Assembly (NCBI GenBank): GCA_964496575.1
Contig: CAZCAC010000062.1
Location: 1-49,611, forward strand
DNA: 49,611 nucleotides
Direction: 5' to 3'
Source: CAZCAC01 sp964496575
Lineage (GTDB): Bacteria > Planctomycetota > UBA1135 > GCA-002686595
Position 1 is the first letter of the stretch. Each line of letters begins with the position of its first letter. A program made the position numbers and the translations under genes. The notes below the pieces were generated by a model that saw nothing but the letters and a program-made list of their open reading frames with translations, ran no database searches and was not told the origin of the DNA. Shown here piece after piece: positions 31,052-40,915 of this stretch.

Positions 31052-32518
31052 ATGACCCGCTGGTTCCTCCTTCTCCTCCTCATCGCCGTTCCGGGCCGCG
31101 CCGGCCAGGACGCGCGCCAGCGCCTCCTCGACCTGGCGGAGGAGAATCCGCGGCTCGAGCTCACCGCGAGGCGGCACCAGGCCTCCGACAGCTGGTACCT
31201 CTCCGGCCACTACCGCGTCTTCGAGGATCGCGAGGCGCGGGAGGGGCGGGAGCTCGAGTTGAAGCTGATCGTGCTCCCGGCCACCGGCCCGGACCGAGCG
31301 TCCGATCCGGTGTTCGTCTTTCACGGAGGCCCCGGGGCGGCGGCCACCGGCTACTTCGGTTCGATGGCGGCGAGCTGGATCCGCGAGCGTCGCGACATCG
31401 TGCTGATCGACCAGCGCGGGACCGGCGGGTCGAACCCGCTGTGGGTCGAGCTCCCCGGGAGCGACGACGACCTGCAGGGCTACCTCGAGCCGATCTTCGA
31501 CGTCGAGGTGTTCCGCGCCGCGCTGCCGCGGCTGGAGCGGATCGCCGACCTCACGAAGTACACCACCCCGATCGCGATGGACGACGCGAACGAGGTGCGC
31601 CAGGCGCTCGGCTACGAGAGGATCAACCTGCGGGGCGGGTCCTACGGCTCGCGCGCGGTGCTGATCTACCTGCGTCGCCACCCCGAGACGGCGCGCACCG
31701 CGACCGTCAACGGCGTCGCGCCGGTGAGCTTCACCAATCCGCTCTACCACGCGGAGGCGGCGCAGGAGGGGCTGGAGCGGATCCTCCGCGAGTGTCGCCT
31801 CGACCCCGAGTACAAGAAGGCGTTCCCCAACCTGAACGGGAAGTTCAGGGCGATCCTCAAGAGACTGGAGAAGGAGCCCGCCCGCGTCCTGGTGCCGCAC
31901 CCCTCGACCGGCGAGCCGACCTCCGTGCTGCTCGACCGCGAGGCGTTCGCCGAGGCGCTGCGGGTGCTGATGTACTACACCGGAACCAACCGCCAGGTGC
32001 CGATGCTGCTCGAAGCGGCCTACCAGGGGGACTACTCCCCGTTCGCCCGGCGTGGCATCGAGAGCAACCGCAACATCCGGCGGATCCTCTCCTTCGGCAT
32101 GCTGATGTGCGTCACCGGAAGCGAGGACATCCCGCGCATCCGCCCCTCGTCGATTCGCGCGCGAACCGCGGACACCTTCCTCGGCGACGGCCGCGTGCGG
32201 CGCCAGATGGCGGTGGCGAAGATCTGGCCGCGAGGGGAAGTGCCCGACGACTATCACCGACCGGTGACGGTCGACGTGCCCGTGCTGCTCTGGTCGGGCA
32301 CGCACGACCCGGTGACCCCGCCCCGCTGGGGGGAGGCAGCCGCGAAGCACCTGCCGAGCTCACTGCACCTCGTGGTGCCCGGCGCGCACGGGGTGTCCGG
32401 CCCGCGAGTCACAGCGGTCGAGCGCCACTTCCTCGAGCGGGGGAGCCTCGCGGGGATCGATCCCGCCGTCGTCGAGCCGATCCGGATGCCGCGCTTCGTG
32501 CTGCCGGAGAAGGACTGA
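31052..32518 (+). CDS. Secreted alpha/beta-hydrolase, S33 / proline-iminopeptidase-like
   Basis: A 488-residue exported hydrolase. The ATG at 31052 is preceded by GGGGGTGAG and starts a signal peptide (MTRWFLLLLLIAVPGRAGQ). The family motif FHGGPGAAATG forms the oxyanion region. The nucleophile elbow is GGSYGS. The acid is in SGTHDPVTPP and the catalytic His in PGAHGVSG. A large helical cap lies between (about residues 230-380). Such enzymes are TAP-like or prolyl aminopeptidases and some esterases, and this one would act outside the cytoplasm. The mannosidase gene starts 15 bp later, so the two are co-transcribed. That points to degradation of glycoproteins or other mannosylated material (inference). 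Confidence 0.85.
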   Translation: MTRWFLLLLLIAVPGRAGQDARQRLLDLAEENPRLELTARRHQASDSWYLSGHYRVFEDREAREGRELELKLIVLPATGPDRASDPVFVFHGGPGAAATGYFGSMAASWIRERRDIVLIDQRGTGGSNPLWVELPGSDDDLQGYLEPIFDVEVFRAALPRLERIADLTKYTTPIAMDDANEVRQALGYERINLRGGSYGSRAVLIYLRRHPETARTATVNGVAPVSFTNPLYHAEAAQEGLERILRECRLDPEYKKAFPNLNGKFRAILKRLEKEPARVLVPHPSTGEPTSVLLDREAFAEALRVLMYYTGTNRQVPMLLEAAYQGDYSPFARRGIESNRNIRRILSFGMLMCVTGSEDIPRIRPSSIRARTADTFLGDGRVRRQMAVAKIWPRGEVPDDYHRPVTVDVPVLLWSGTHDPVTPPRWGEAAAKHLPSSLHLVVPGAHGVSGPRVTAVERHFLERGSLAGIDPAVVEPIRMPRFVLPEKD

Positions 32519-32533
32519 GGAGGAGAGCGAGAG

Positions 32534-35035
32534 ATGACGCCGCGACCGACGATTCACCTCGTGTGCAACTCCCACATCGACCCCGTCTGGCTCTGGGAGT
32601 GGGAAGAGGGTGTCGCCGAGGCCCTGTCCACCTTCCGCGCCGCCGCGGAACTGTGCGAGGAGTTCGACGGCTTCGTCTTCAACCACAACGAGGCGGTGCT
32701 CTACCGCTGGGTGGAGGAGTTCGAGCCGGAGCTCTTCGAGCGGATCCGCCGGCTGGTGCGCGAGGGACGCTGGCACATCATGAGCGGCTGGTTCCTCCAG
32801 CCGGACTGCAACATGCCCTCCGGGGAATCGTTCGTGAGGCAGATCCAACTCGGCAAGCGTTACTTCAAGGACCGCTTCGGGGTCGAGCCGACGACGGCGA
32901 TCAACTTCGACCCCTTCGGGCACAGCCGCGGGCTGGTGCAGATCCTGAGGCGGAGCGGATACGACTCCTACGTCTACTGCCGGCCCTCCCGGGTCGACTC
33001 GGGAATCCCCGCGCCGGAGTTCACCTGGGTCGGCTTCGACGGTTCGGAGCTCCGCGCGACCCTGGCCACGGCCCACTACAACTCGGACCCGGGGAAGGCG
33101 AGGGCCAAGCTCGATGCGTGGATCGAGGAGCGCGGCGAGGAGCCGGTCTCGCTGCTCCTGTGGGGGGTCGGGAACCACGGTGGAGGACCGTCGCGCGAGG
33201 ACCTGCGTCAGCTCGCCCGTGCCATCGGCCGCAAGCGGGGGCCGCGCGTCGTGCACTCGACACCGGAGGCGTTCGTCGAGGAGCACACCGCTGCGTTCCC
33301 CGAGCTCCCGCGCCACGAAGGCGACCTCAACCCGTGGGCGGTCGGCTGCTACACGTCGATGCACCGGGTGAAGGAGCAGCACCGGCGGCTGGAGAACGAG
33401 CTCTTCACCGCGGAGAGGATGTCGACCACCGCGTTCGCGCAGGGGCTGATCGGTGATCCGCGCGACGAGCTGGCCGAGGCGGAGCGCGACCTCGTCTGGA
33501 GCGAGTTCCACGATAGCTTGCCGGGCAGCTCGATCGAGGCGGTCGAGGGAGGGATCCTGCGCGCCATCGGCCACGGGCTGGAGATCACCTCGCGGGTGAA
33601 GGCGCGCTCCTTCTTCGCGCTGGCGGCGGGGCAGCGCCGGGCGCGTGCGGGGGATTTCCCGGTGCTCGTCTTCAACCCGCTGCCCTTCGAGGTGGAGACG
33701 ATCGTCGAGGCGGAGTTGCAGCCGCCGTCGCCGCACCGGGCGAAGGGCTTCGCCACGCCCGTCCTGCGCCAGGGCCGCGCGGTCGTGCCGGTGCAGCCGG
33801 AGAAGGAACGCTGCAACATCGACGAGGACCTGCGCAAGCGGATCGCCTTCCCGGCGAGGCTGGCGCCGGGCAGGATGAACCGCTTCGACTGTCGCCTGGA
33901 GATGGTCGCGAAGAAACCCGCCCGGAAGCTGCGAGCGCGCGGCGGGAAGATCACCTTTCGGGGCGCCGATCTCGAGGCCGTGATCAACGCGCGCACCGGT
34001 CTGGTCGACCGCCTGCGCATTCGCGGCAATGACTGTCTCCGGCCGGGCGCCTTCCGCTCGCTCCTGATGCGCGACGACGCCGACCCGTGGGGGATGCGCG
34101 TCGATTCCTTCCCGCATCGGGTGGGGGCGTTCCGTCTGCTCTCGCGCAAGGCGGTCGCTCGTCTCTCCCCGACCCCGGGGCCGGCCCTCTCCGCCGTCCG
34201 CGTGATCGAGGACGGCCCGGTGCGGAGCGTGGTCGAGGCGCTCTTCGGCTTCGGCGACTCCTTCCTCTGCCAGCGCTACAAGCTGCCGAAGCGCGGAACG
34301 GAGCTGGAGCTCGAGCTGCGCGTCCTGTGGAATGAGAAGGACCGGATGTTGAAGCTTGCGATCCCCACGTTGATCGAGAAGCCGCACTTCGTCGGTCAGA
34401 CCGCGTACGGGGTGGCGGACCTGCCGGAGGACGGGACGGAGGCGGTTTCGCAGCAGTGGCAGGCGCTGGTCTCGGACGAGCACGACGCCGCGGTGACGGT
34501 GATCGACGACGGGATCCACGGCTCGAGCCTGGTGAAGAGCGAGCTGCGCCTCTCCCTGTTGCGCGCGCCGGCGCACGCGGGTCATCCGACGGGACCGACG
34601 TGCGGGATCGTGCAGAAGGACCGTTTCACGCCGCGGATCGACCAGGGCGAGCACCTCTTTCACTTCTGGCTGAACGCCGGCGCGATCGACGAGCGCCTCT
34701 CCCGGATCGATCGCGAGGCGCTGGTGCGGAACGCGCCGCCGATGGCCCTGTGCTTCTCTCCCTCGGGGAGCGGTGAGCTGCCGAAGGCGGGCGTGACCCT
34801 GAGCGACGGGGTGGTGCAGCTCTCGGTCTTCAAGCTGGCGGAGTCGGGGGACGATCTGATCCTGCGTCTGTTCGAGCCGACCGGGCGTCGCCGCAGGACG
34901 ACCATCGCTCTGCCCTTCGTCGGGGTGAGGGAGCGGGTGACCCTGGCGGCGTTCGAGGTGAAGACGCTGCGGTTCGATTCGCGGGTGAAGCGATTCATCG
35001 AGTGCGATCTACTCGACGAGCCGATCGTGGGCTGA
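32534..35035 (+). CDS. Glycoside hydrolase family 38 alpha-mannosidase
   Basis: An 833-residue enzyme without a signal peptide, thus cytoplasmic. GH38 hallmarks are NSHIDPVWLWEWEEG at the N-terminus (His and Asp bind the catalytic zinc) and NFDPFGHSRGLVQIL (the nucleophile Asp). WGVGNHGGG and SEFHDSLPGSSIE belong to the middle domain, where the His supplies a further zinc ligand. Residues about 370-833 are the beta-rich C-terminal mannosidase domains. The length is typical (800-1,000). It hydrolyses alpha-linked mannose at the non-reducing end of oligosaccharides. It shares an operon with the preceding secreted hydrolase and its last 27 bp overlap the convergent hybrid-kinase gene. GH38 members vary in linkage preference, which I cannot assign. 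Confidence 0.92.
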   Translation: MTPRPTIHLVCNSHIDPVWLWEWEEGVAEALSTFRAAAELCEEFDGFVFNHNEAVLYRWVEEFEPELFERIRRLVREGRWHIMSGWFLQPDCNMPSGESFVRQIQLGKRYFKDRFGVEPTTAINFDPFGHSRGLVQILRRSGYDSYVYCRPSRVDSGIPAPEFTWVGFDGSELRATLATAHYNSDPGKARAKLDAWIEERGEEPVSLLLWGVGNHGGGPSREDLRQLARAIGRKRGPRVVHSTPEAFVEEHTAAFPELPRHEGDLNPWAVGCYTSMHRVKEQHRRLENELFTAERMSTTAFAQGLIGDPRDELAEAERDLVWSEFHDSLPGSSIEAVEGGILRAIGHGLEITSRVKARSFFALAAGQRRARAGDFPVLVFNPLPFEVETIVEAELQPPSPHRAKGFATPVLRQGRAVVPVQPEKERCNIDEDLRKRIAFPARLAPGRMNRFDCRLEMVAKKPARKLRARGGKITFRGADLEAVINARTGLVDRLRIRGNDCLRPGAFRSLLMRDDADPWGMRVDSFPHRVGAFRLLSRKAVARLSPTPGPALSAVRVIEDGPVRSVVEALFGFGDSFLCQRYKLPKRGTELELELRVLWNEKDRMLKLAIPTLIEKPHFVGQTAYGVADLPEDGTEAVSQQWQALVSDEHDAAVTVIDDGIHGSSLVKSELRLSLLRAPAHAGHPTGPTCGIVQKDRFTPRIDQGEHLFHFWLNAGAIDERLSRIDREALVRNAPPMALCFSPSGSGELPKAGVTLSDGVVQLSVFKLAESGDDLILRLFEPTGRRRRTTIALPFVGVRERVTLAAFEVKTLRFDSRVKRFIECDLLDEPIVG

Positions 35036-37444
35036 GGAGCCCTCTGTCCCCTCTGCGCCTCGGCCCCGAGACCGAATCACATCGTAGGCGCCCCGCAACG
35101 CCTCCTCGAGCTCCTCGACCCGGATCGGCTTGGTGATATACGCGTCCATTCCAGCGGCGATGCCCGCCGCCCGGGAGCTCGCCATGGCGTCCGCCGTGAG
35201 CCCGATGACCCGCGGTCGCATCTCGGTCTCGAAGCGCCTGACCAGCTCCACCGTCGCCTCGAGGCCATCCATCTCCGGCATCTGCAGATCCATCAGCACC
35301 ACGTCGTAGCGCTGCCTCGCGACCGATTCGAGAACCTCGAGACCATTGCCCACGACGTCGATCCGATAACCCAGGCGCTTCAGGACCCTGACGGCGACCA
35401 GCTGATTGACCCGGTTGTCCTCGGCCAGGAGGATCTGTAGCGGAAGCTCGTCCGCGAGCTCTCGCCTGGACGGCGGACCCGAGTCGAGACGATCGGCGCC
35501 CTCCGTACCGGTGATCGGAGGGGCCAGGCATTGACTCAGCTCGGCCAGCAGTCGCTTCGGCTTGACCGGCTTCGTCAGGCTGCCCGAGATGTCCACGAGG
35601 CGTTCCTCGCGGCGAGCGACGGCCGAGGAGAGGATGAGGATCGGCAGCTCGGCGAGCGGCACTCGCTTCTGGATCTCGCCGGCCAGGGTCCACCCGTCCA
35701 TGTGCGGCATCTGGAAGTCCAGCAGCGCCACATCGAAGACCTCGCCTCGATCCAGCCACTCCAGGGCCTCCCGGCCACTCTCCGCGCTCCGGGCGATCAG
35801 ACCCCACGATTCGGCGTAGCCGATGAGGATCCGGCGGTTCACACGGTTGTCGTCCACGATCAGGACGCGCTTGCCCTCCAGGAGCGGTTTGAAGCTCGCG
35901 AGGTCGATCTGCCCCGGCAAGTCGGTTTCCTCGGCGCGGAGGGTGAAGTGGAAGACTGAGCCCCGGCCCTCCTCGCTGTCCACCCACATGTCCCCGCCCA
36001 TCATCCGGGCCAGCTGCCTGGCGATTCTCAGTCCCAACCCCGTTCCCCCGAACTGTCGGGTGGAAGAAGCGTCCACCTGGCTGAACGGCTTGAACAGACG
36101 GTGAAGCCGGTCCTCCGGGATGCCGATGCCCGTGTCACTGACGGAGAACTGGAGCAGTCGTGAGCTCTCGCCGGACGCCGGCTCCGTCGCGTCCCACTCG
36201 ACGTGGACGATGATCTCGCCCCGCTCGGTGAACTTGACGGCGTTGTTCAGGAGGTTGACCAGGATCTGCCGGATGCGGGTCACGTCGCCGACGATCGCGC
36301 TCGGTGCGGAAGGGCCGTACACGCAGGCCAGCTCGAGGCCCTTCTCGAAGGCCTCGGTCGAGACGAGGTCCATCGCCTCCTCGACCGTGGAGCGCAGATC
36401 GAGAGGGCGCTCCTCGATCTCCATCATCCCCGCCTCGATCTTGGAGAAGTCGAGGATGTCGTTGATGATCGAGAGCAGCGCTTCACCCCCCGACCTGACG
36501 ATGTCGACGTTCTCGCGTTGTTCCGGATCCAGCTCCGTATCGAGCAGCAGGCTGGTCATCCCGATGACCGCGTTCATCGGAGTGCGGATCTCGTGGCTCA
36601 TGTTGGCGAGGAACTCGCTCTTGGCCTGGTTCGCCTCGTCCGCTCGCTGCGCCAGCTCCTCGGCGCGGTGCCTCGCCTCGCCGATCCTGGCGTTGATCGC
36701 CTCTCGCTCCACCTCGCCGCGGCGAAGGTGACGGCCGGCCAGGAAGATCCCGAGGAGTCCGAGCAGGCCGAGGAGCAGGTGCCCGCTCCAGATCGAACCG
36801 GCCTGTGCTTCCGCGATCGTCCACAACGGGGCCATGGGCACCGCGATGGCGATCCCGCCTCGCACCATTCCCTCCTCGTACCCCTGTGCGCCATGGCACT
36901 TGATGCAGCCCTGCTCCACCATCAACGGGCGCATGAACCGCAGCATCTCCACTCCGCCGAGCTCGCCGAGAGAGCTGACCTCCTTCTGGCCTCGCTCGAA
37001 CGCCTCGAGCGCCGACCTCTCCCAGGGATCGGGGGCGTTCTCGGGGCGGATCGGGTTCAGGCTGGTGATGTGTCCCTGCACCCCGGACGTCTCGTTCGCC
37101 AGCTCGAAGACCTGCCGGGTCATGAAGGCGGGGTTGATTTTGGTGAGCAGCTGGCCCGATTCGGTGAGGATCTCACGCTCGGGCACCTGCAGGTGCTCAT
37201 TCGGCTGCGTGCCTTCTTGCACCCGGCCGTAGACTCCTCCATGACTCGCATTCCAGCGCCGGTAGAGAACGTCCTTCTCGAAGGAGCTGCGCGCGTGAGT
37301 GCGAGCGCTCTCGACGGTGTTCTCGCGCAGTCGGGCGAGGTTCCACCAGAGCGAGGCGCTGATCACACCGGTCCAGACGATCATGGCGACGACCGTGAAT
37401 CGGCCGGTCCTCGTCGCGCTCTGGGGGGTTGGTCGTCTGGCCAT
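35009..37444 (-). CDS. Hybrid sensor kinase with haem-binding Tll0287-like sensor and two receiver domains
   Basis: An 811-residue membrane kinase. The ATG at 37444 is used here, and a GTG at 37462 would add six residues. After a first helix (about residues 16-36) comes a periplasmic DUF3365/Tll0287-like domain (GGVYGRVQEGTQPN, LTKINPAFMTRQVFE, then EQGCIKCHGAQGYEEG) with a CxxCH c-haem site at about 180-184. A second helix follows at about 217-236. The cytoplasmic part has HisKA (FLANMSHEIRTPMNAVIGM), HATPase (DTGIGIPED, FGGTGLGL) and two receiver domains with phospho-acceptor Asp in VALLDFQMPHMDG and VVLMDLQMPEMDG. It can form an internal phosphorelay, but no HPt domain is present. It sits downstream of the symporter gene, separated by about 240 bp. 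The output partner is not in this window. Confidence 0.9.
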   Translation of the reverse strand: MARRPTPQSATRTGRFTVVAMIVWTGVISASLWWNLARLRENTVESARTHARSSFEKDVLYRRWNASHGGVYGRVQEGTQPNEHLQVPEREILTESGQLLTKINPAFMTRQVFELANETSGVQGHITSLNPIRPENAPDPWERSALEAFERGQKEVSSLGELGGVEMLRFMRPLMVEQGCIKCHGAQGYEEGMVRGGIAIAVPMAPLWTIAEAQAGSIWSGHLLLGLLGLLGIFLAGRHLRRGEVEREAINARIGEARHRAEELAQRADEANQAKSEFLANMSHEIRTPMNAVIGMTSLLLDTELDPEQRENVDIVRSGGEALLSIINDILDFSKIEAGMMEIEERPLDLRSTVEEAMDLVSTEAFEKGLELACVYGPSAPSAIVGDVTRIRQILVNLLNNAVKFTERGEIIVHVEWDATEPASGESSRLLQFSVSDTGIGIPEDRLHRLFKPFSQVDASSTRQFGGTGLGLRIARQLARMMGGDMWVDSEEGRGSVFHFTLRAEETDLPGQIDLASFKPLLEGKRVLIVDDNRVNRRILIGYAESWGLIARSAESGREALEWLDRGEVFDVALLDFQMPHMDGWTLAGEIQKRVPLAELPILILSSAVARREERLVDISGSLTKPVKPKRLLAELSQCLAPPITGTEGADRLDSGPPSRRELADELPLQILLAEDNRVNQLVAVRVLKRLGYRIDVVGNGLEVLESVARQRYDVVLMDLQMPEMDGLEATVELVRRFETEMRPRVIGLTADAMASSRAAGIAAGMDAYITKPIRVEELEEALRGAYDVIRSRGRGAEGTEGSSAHDRLVE

Positions 37445-37682
37445 GGATTGTTCGCTCTCCACGCCCCGGGAAGTGGGGAATACGGCGGCGGGCGGATCGC
37501 GGGAGAGGGTCGGCCGCAGCAGTTCGAATCATCGGATCCTCCGGTGGCTCAACTGAGGCCGACCGGGAGTTGCTGTCACTCACTGACCCTCGTCCGTGTT
37601 CGTCTCTCTCGGGAGAGAGTCCGGGCGTGCAGCTGGTGAAGCGATCGCTACCAGATCAGAGCCGGGCGAAATCCACGCCGAC

Positions 37683-39785
37683 TCAACCGCCCAGGTTCAC
37701 CAGTCCCCACAGCAGGAACACGATCACCCCGACCATCACCCAGCTGCCGCCGAAACCGATCCAGTCCCAGCGGTCGGGCTTGAGGATCTCCCAGGTGCTG
37801 CCGGGGAACAGCTTCTGCTTCTCGAACTGTTCGGGGTGAGTCGCCGCTCTCTCCAGGGCGCGCGTCTCCTCCAGGGGATCGCGTTGCACCGGCGTGTGCA
37901 GCTTGCCGTAGAAGCGGTCGAGGTGGTGTCGGGCCACCGGTCGAGTGAAGGCGCTGAACAGGAAGAGCAGGAGGAAGGGGAAGAGCGCGTCGAAGGCGAA
38001 GCGCATCGCCACCAGCTGCGCCTTGGAGAAGCGGGAGAGGTCGAGACCCAGCGCGCCGATGATCCACAGCTCGGCGTGGAAGCGCCCCTGGCCCAGCCTG
38101 GCCGAGCCGGGATCGGCGGGGTCGGTGAGCACGACCCGCTCGAAGTAGACCCCCGTCGGCTCGATCACGTGCTCGCGCACGACCGAGTCCCCCTCCACCG
38201 CCGCGAGGCCGGCCTCGACCTCTTCGGCGGTCGCCCCGGTGGTCACCCGGGTGACCTGTGGCTCGGTCTCGAGGAGCAGGGCGGAGCTCGTCGAGGCCGC
38301 CCCGATCATCGGCACGACGTTGGGAATCACCGCGTAGATCGCGAAGCAGATCAGGACCTGCGCGATCACGGCGGCGCGGGTCAGCCGGCGCCAGACGAAG
38401 CCCAGCCAGATCGCCGCCCCGAAGACCGCCGGCAGCGAGATGAAGTACTTGAAGAGCCCGAGCAGGTTGTCGGAGAACTCCGCGGCCACCGCGCCGCCGA
38501 ACAGGACCACGACGATGACCACGCGGCCGACGTTCAGGTAGTGTCGCTCGCTCTCGTTCGGCGTCAGCGGCTGGTAGAGGTTGCGGATGAACAGCGCCGA
38601 GTTGGTCACCGAGCCCGCGTCGAGGGTCGACATGTTGGCGGCGAGGATCCCCGCCAGCATCAGGCCGATCGCTCCCGGGAAGAGCAGGTCGTAGGTCATG
38701 TGACCCCAGATCAGGTCGGGGTCGTGCAGCTGCCCGCCGTAGAGCCCGATCGCCAGCAGGCCGGCGAGCGCCCAGAACAGCATGATGAAGCGCTTGAAGA
38801 ACATCCCCCCGATCATGCCGACCCGGGCGGTCAGCTCGTCCTTCGCCGAGCCGGCGGTGGCCATCATCGGGGCCGCCGCGATGATCGAGACGAGGTTGGC
38901 GATCACCATGGCCAGGATCGTGTACCACGCGTACTCGCTGGTCGCCGCCGAGCCGAACAGCTCGAACATGAAGTTCGGAACGGCGTCGTGCAGCCCCTCG
39001 AAGCCGCCGATGCGGGAGAGGCCGATTGGAATCAGGAGCAAGGAGAAGGTGACGATCAGGACTCCCTGGATCGCGTCGGTGATCGCGGCGGCGGTGAAGC
39101 CGCCCAGCACGGTGTAGGCGCAGACGATCAGCCCGTAGATGACGCAGAACCAGGTCTGGTCGGTGTGGGAGATGAACGAGCGCAGCTCCTTGCGCTTGTG
39201 CCGCTCCTTCAGCTCGTCGTAGCGCTGCTCCTGGGCGAGACCGAGCGTTCCGGCCGGGGCCTCCTTCAGCGCCTGGTACTCGCGGTACAGCTCGACGCTC
39301 TCGCGCTCGGCCGGGGAGTACTCGGCTTCCGCCTTCGGGGTCAGCGCCATCATCGTTTTGGCCGCGACGGTATAGCTGACCCCGCCGCCGATGAAGGCCA
39401 TAGACAGCGTGAAGACGGCGAATGCACCGCCGAGGAAGGGGCTCCGGAAGCGCTCGGTGAAGTAGTCTCCGATGGTGACCAGCCGCGAGCGGCGGTACAG
39501 CATCGTGGTGAACCAGTAGAAGGGCGTGAGGAACAGCACCAGGTACTGGATCCACATCCCGCCGATCCCCTGGCGGTAGATCTCGCGCGAGACCGCCACC
39601 GCCTGGTCCGCGTTGGTCGCGTTCCCGAAGTTCAGGAAGAACTGGTAGAACTTCCCCAGCTTGCGGCCGGCGAGGTAGAAGTCCTCGGTGTCGCGCGTGC
39701 CGCGCCCCACGCGGAAGCCGAGCCACAGGATCACCACCACGTAGATCGCGATCACCGCGATGTCGAGGAGGTGCAGGCCGAACAT
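37683..39785 (-). CDS. Sodium:solute symporter (SSS family)
   Basis: A 700-residue transporter with about 13-14 transmembrane helices. Family signatures are DIAVIAIYVVVILWLGF with GTRDTEDFYLAGRKLG (helix 1 and loop), RFRSPFLGGAFAVF and GGFTAAAITDAIQG (the conserved segment near TM6). ANMSTLDAGSVTNSALFIRNLYQ carries the Ser-rich sodium site. Typical SSS proteins are 500-550 residues. The extra length comes from a charged loop (about residues 150-205) and a long insertion (about 500-570) before the last helices. It should import a sugar or other organic solute with Na+. It lies 24 bp after the URO-D-like gene, divergent from the sugar operon, so sugar or glycoside uptake is likely (inference). 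Confidence 0.9.
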   Translation of the reverse strand: MFGLHLLDIAVIAIYVVVILWLGFRVGRGTRDTEDFYLAGRKLGKFYQFFLNFGNATNADQAVAVSREIYRQGIGGMWIQYLVLFLTPFYWFTTMLYRRSRLVTIGDYFTERFRSPFLGGAFAVFTLSMAFIGGGVSYTVAAKTMMALTPKAEAEYSPAERESVELYREYQALKEAPAGTLGLAQEQRYDELKERHKRKELRSFISHTDQTWFCVIYGLIVCAYTVLGGFTAAAITDAIQGVLIVTFSLLLIPIGLSRIGGFEGLHDAVPNFMFELFGSAATSEYAWYTILAMVIANLVSIIAAAPMMATAGSAKDELTARVGMIGGMFFKRFIMLFWALAGLLAIGLYGGQLHDPDLIWGHMTYDLLFPGAIGLMLAGILAANMSTLDAGSVTNSALFIRNLYQPLTPNESERHYLNVGRVVIVVVLFGGAVAAEFSDNLLGLFKYFISLPAVFGAAIWLGFVWRRLTRAAVIAQVLICFAIYAVIPNVVPMIGAASTSSALLLETEPQVTRVTTGATAEEVEAGLAAVEGDSVVREHVIEPTGVYFERVVLTDPADPGSARLGQGRFHAELWIIGALGLDLSRFSKAQLVAMRFAFDALFPFLLLFLFSAFTRPVARHHLDRFYGKLHTPVQRDPLEETRALERAATHPEQFEKQKLFPGSTWEILKPDRWDWIGFGGSWVMVGVIVFLLWGLVNLGG

Positions 39786-39809
39786 CAGCTGAGTCTTCGC
39801 CGGGGTGGG

Positions 39810-40844
39810 CTACCCCTCCAGCGTCTCGAAGAAGGTGTGGACGTTTTCCGGGCGGGCGCCGGGGCCGAACTCGCACTGGGCGATCAGGCCGCCGTCGCGG
39901 TGGAAGGCCGAGCGCATCCGTCGAGCGGCGTCGCGGACCTCCTCGAGCGTCCCGGTGGAGAGGATCCACTGGCGGTCGAGCTCGCCCCAGAAGGTGATCT
40001 TGCCGCCGAAGGCCTCGCCGAGGTCCTCGACGCCCATGCAGAACACCTGGCTGTTGATCGCGTCGATACCGAGCTCGATCAGGTCGGGAAAGATGTCGGT
40101 GATATAGCCGTCGGAGTGCATGAACAGCGGCTTGCCCGCGCCGTGGGCAATCTCGGCGTAGTCGCGGTAGAGGGGCTTGAAGAGCTCCCGCCATGTCTCC
40201 GGGGCGATCAGCATCGCGTGCTGGCTGCCCCAGTCGTCCATGATCATCAGCGCGTCGACCTCGGTCCTGGCCCAGAGCTCCAGCTCGGCCGTGAAGAACT
40301 CGTGGAGCGTGGAGAGGAGAGCGTCGAACTGCGGCGGCCGGTCGGCGAGGTCGTAGTAGACGTTCTCGGAGCCGCGCAGGAACTGGATTCGCTCGAAGGG
40401 GCGAGGAAATACCCCGGAGACGACGAACTGGTCGGTCCCGCGGCAGAACTCGTCGATCCTCGGCAGGTCGAGGGTCAGGCACTCGACGGGGACGCGGAGC
40501 GAGTCGAGCGCCTTCCAGTCGTCCAGCATCGGCGTCTTGACCTCGCCGATCACCCCCTCCTCGAGACGCTCCCAGACGCAACCCCACTCGTCGACGAACT
40601 TGCCGTCGACGTAGCGGTTGCCCTGGCACGGCGGCGGCTCGCGGTAGTGGAGCGGCGAGGAACAGATGTCGTTCGGAAAGCGCTGCCCGATCGCCGCGAG
40701 CGCCTCGGGGTGGTGAATCTCCGCCCACGGCAAGGTCCACAGCTGGCGAGGCAAGCGCGGTGGCGCCTCGAACGCCAGCGCCCGGCGCACCAGCTCTCGC
40801 GAGGTGAGGCCGGTCGGTTCTCGTTCGCTGTGCTGCTCATCCAT
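39810..40844 (-). CDS. Uroporphyrinogen decarboxylase-like (MtaA/CmuA family) protein
   Basis: A 344-residue cytoplasmic protein of the URO-D/MtaA superfamily. Recognisable segments are DALMIMDDWGSQHAMLIAP, KPLFMHSDGYITDIFPDLIELGIDAIN and WGELDRQWILSTGT. AQCEFGPGARPENV near the C-terminus is the zinc/thiol site region of the methyltransferase branch. It is too diverged from HemE to be a haem-synthesis enzyme. Relatives of this kind frequently sit in carbohydrate-utilisation loci of environmental bacteria, where their role is unclear. Methyl or carboxyl chemistry on a sugar-derived compound is possible. It starts 71 bp from the divergent glycosidase gene and is followed by the symporter gene after 24 bp. 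Confidence 0.8.
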   Translation of the reverse strand: MDEQHSEREPTGLTSRELVRRALAFEAPPRLPRQLWTLPWAEIHHPEALAAIGQRFPNDICSSPLHYREPPPCQGNRYVDGKFVDEWGCVWERLEEGVIGEVKTPMLDDWKALDSLRVPVECLTLDLPRIDEFCRGTDQFVVSGVFPRPFERIQFLRGSENVYYDLADRPPQFDALLSTLHEFFTAELELWARTEVDALMIMDDWGSQHAMLIAPETWRELFKPLYRDYAEIAHGAGKPLFMHSDGYITDIFPDLIELGIDAINSQVFCMGVEDLGEAFGGKITFWGELDRQWILSTGTLEEVRDAARRMRSAFHRDGGLIAQCEFGPGARPENVHTFFETLEG

Positions 40845-40915
40845 CTCGAATGAAGAGGATAGGGCGGAGTGGGGGGGAAGTCGACCCGGCGCAATCTGAT
40901 AAACTCCCGCAGCTG

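Noticed and set aside
30122..34663. Two long minus-strand frames over the haem-oxygenase-fold, hydrolase and mannosidase genes
   Set aside because: They are shadow frames rich in Arg, Pro and Ala opposite clear enzyme genes.
37596..40853. A 1,085-codon rightward frame opposite the symporter and URO-D-like genes
   Set aside because: It is antisense to a conserved membrane transporter and an enzyme. The repetitive Asp/Glu/Arg/His composition is typical of a GC-rich shadow frame.
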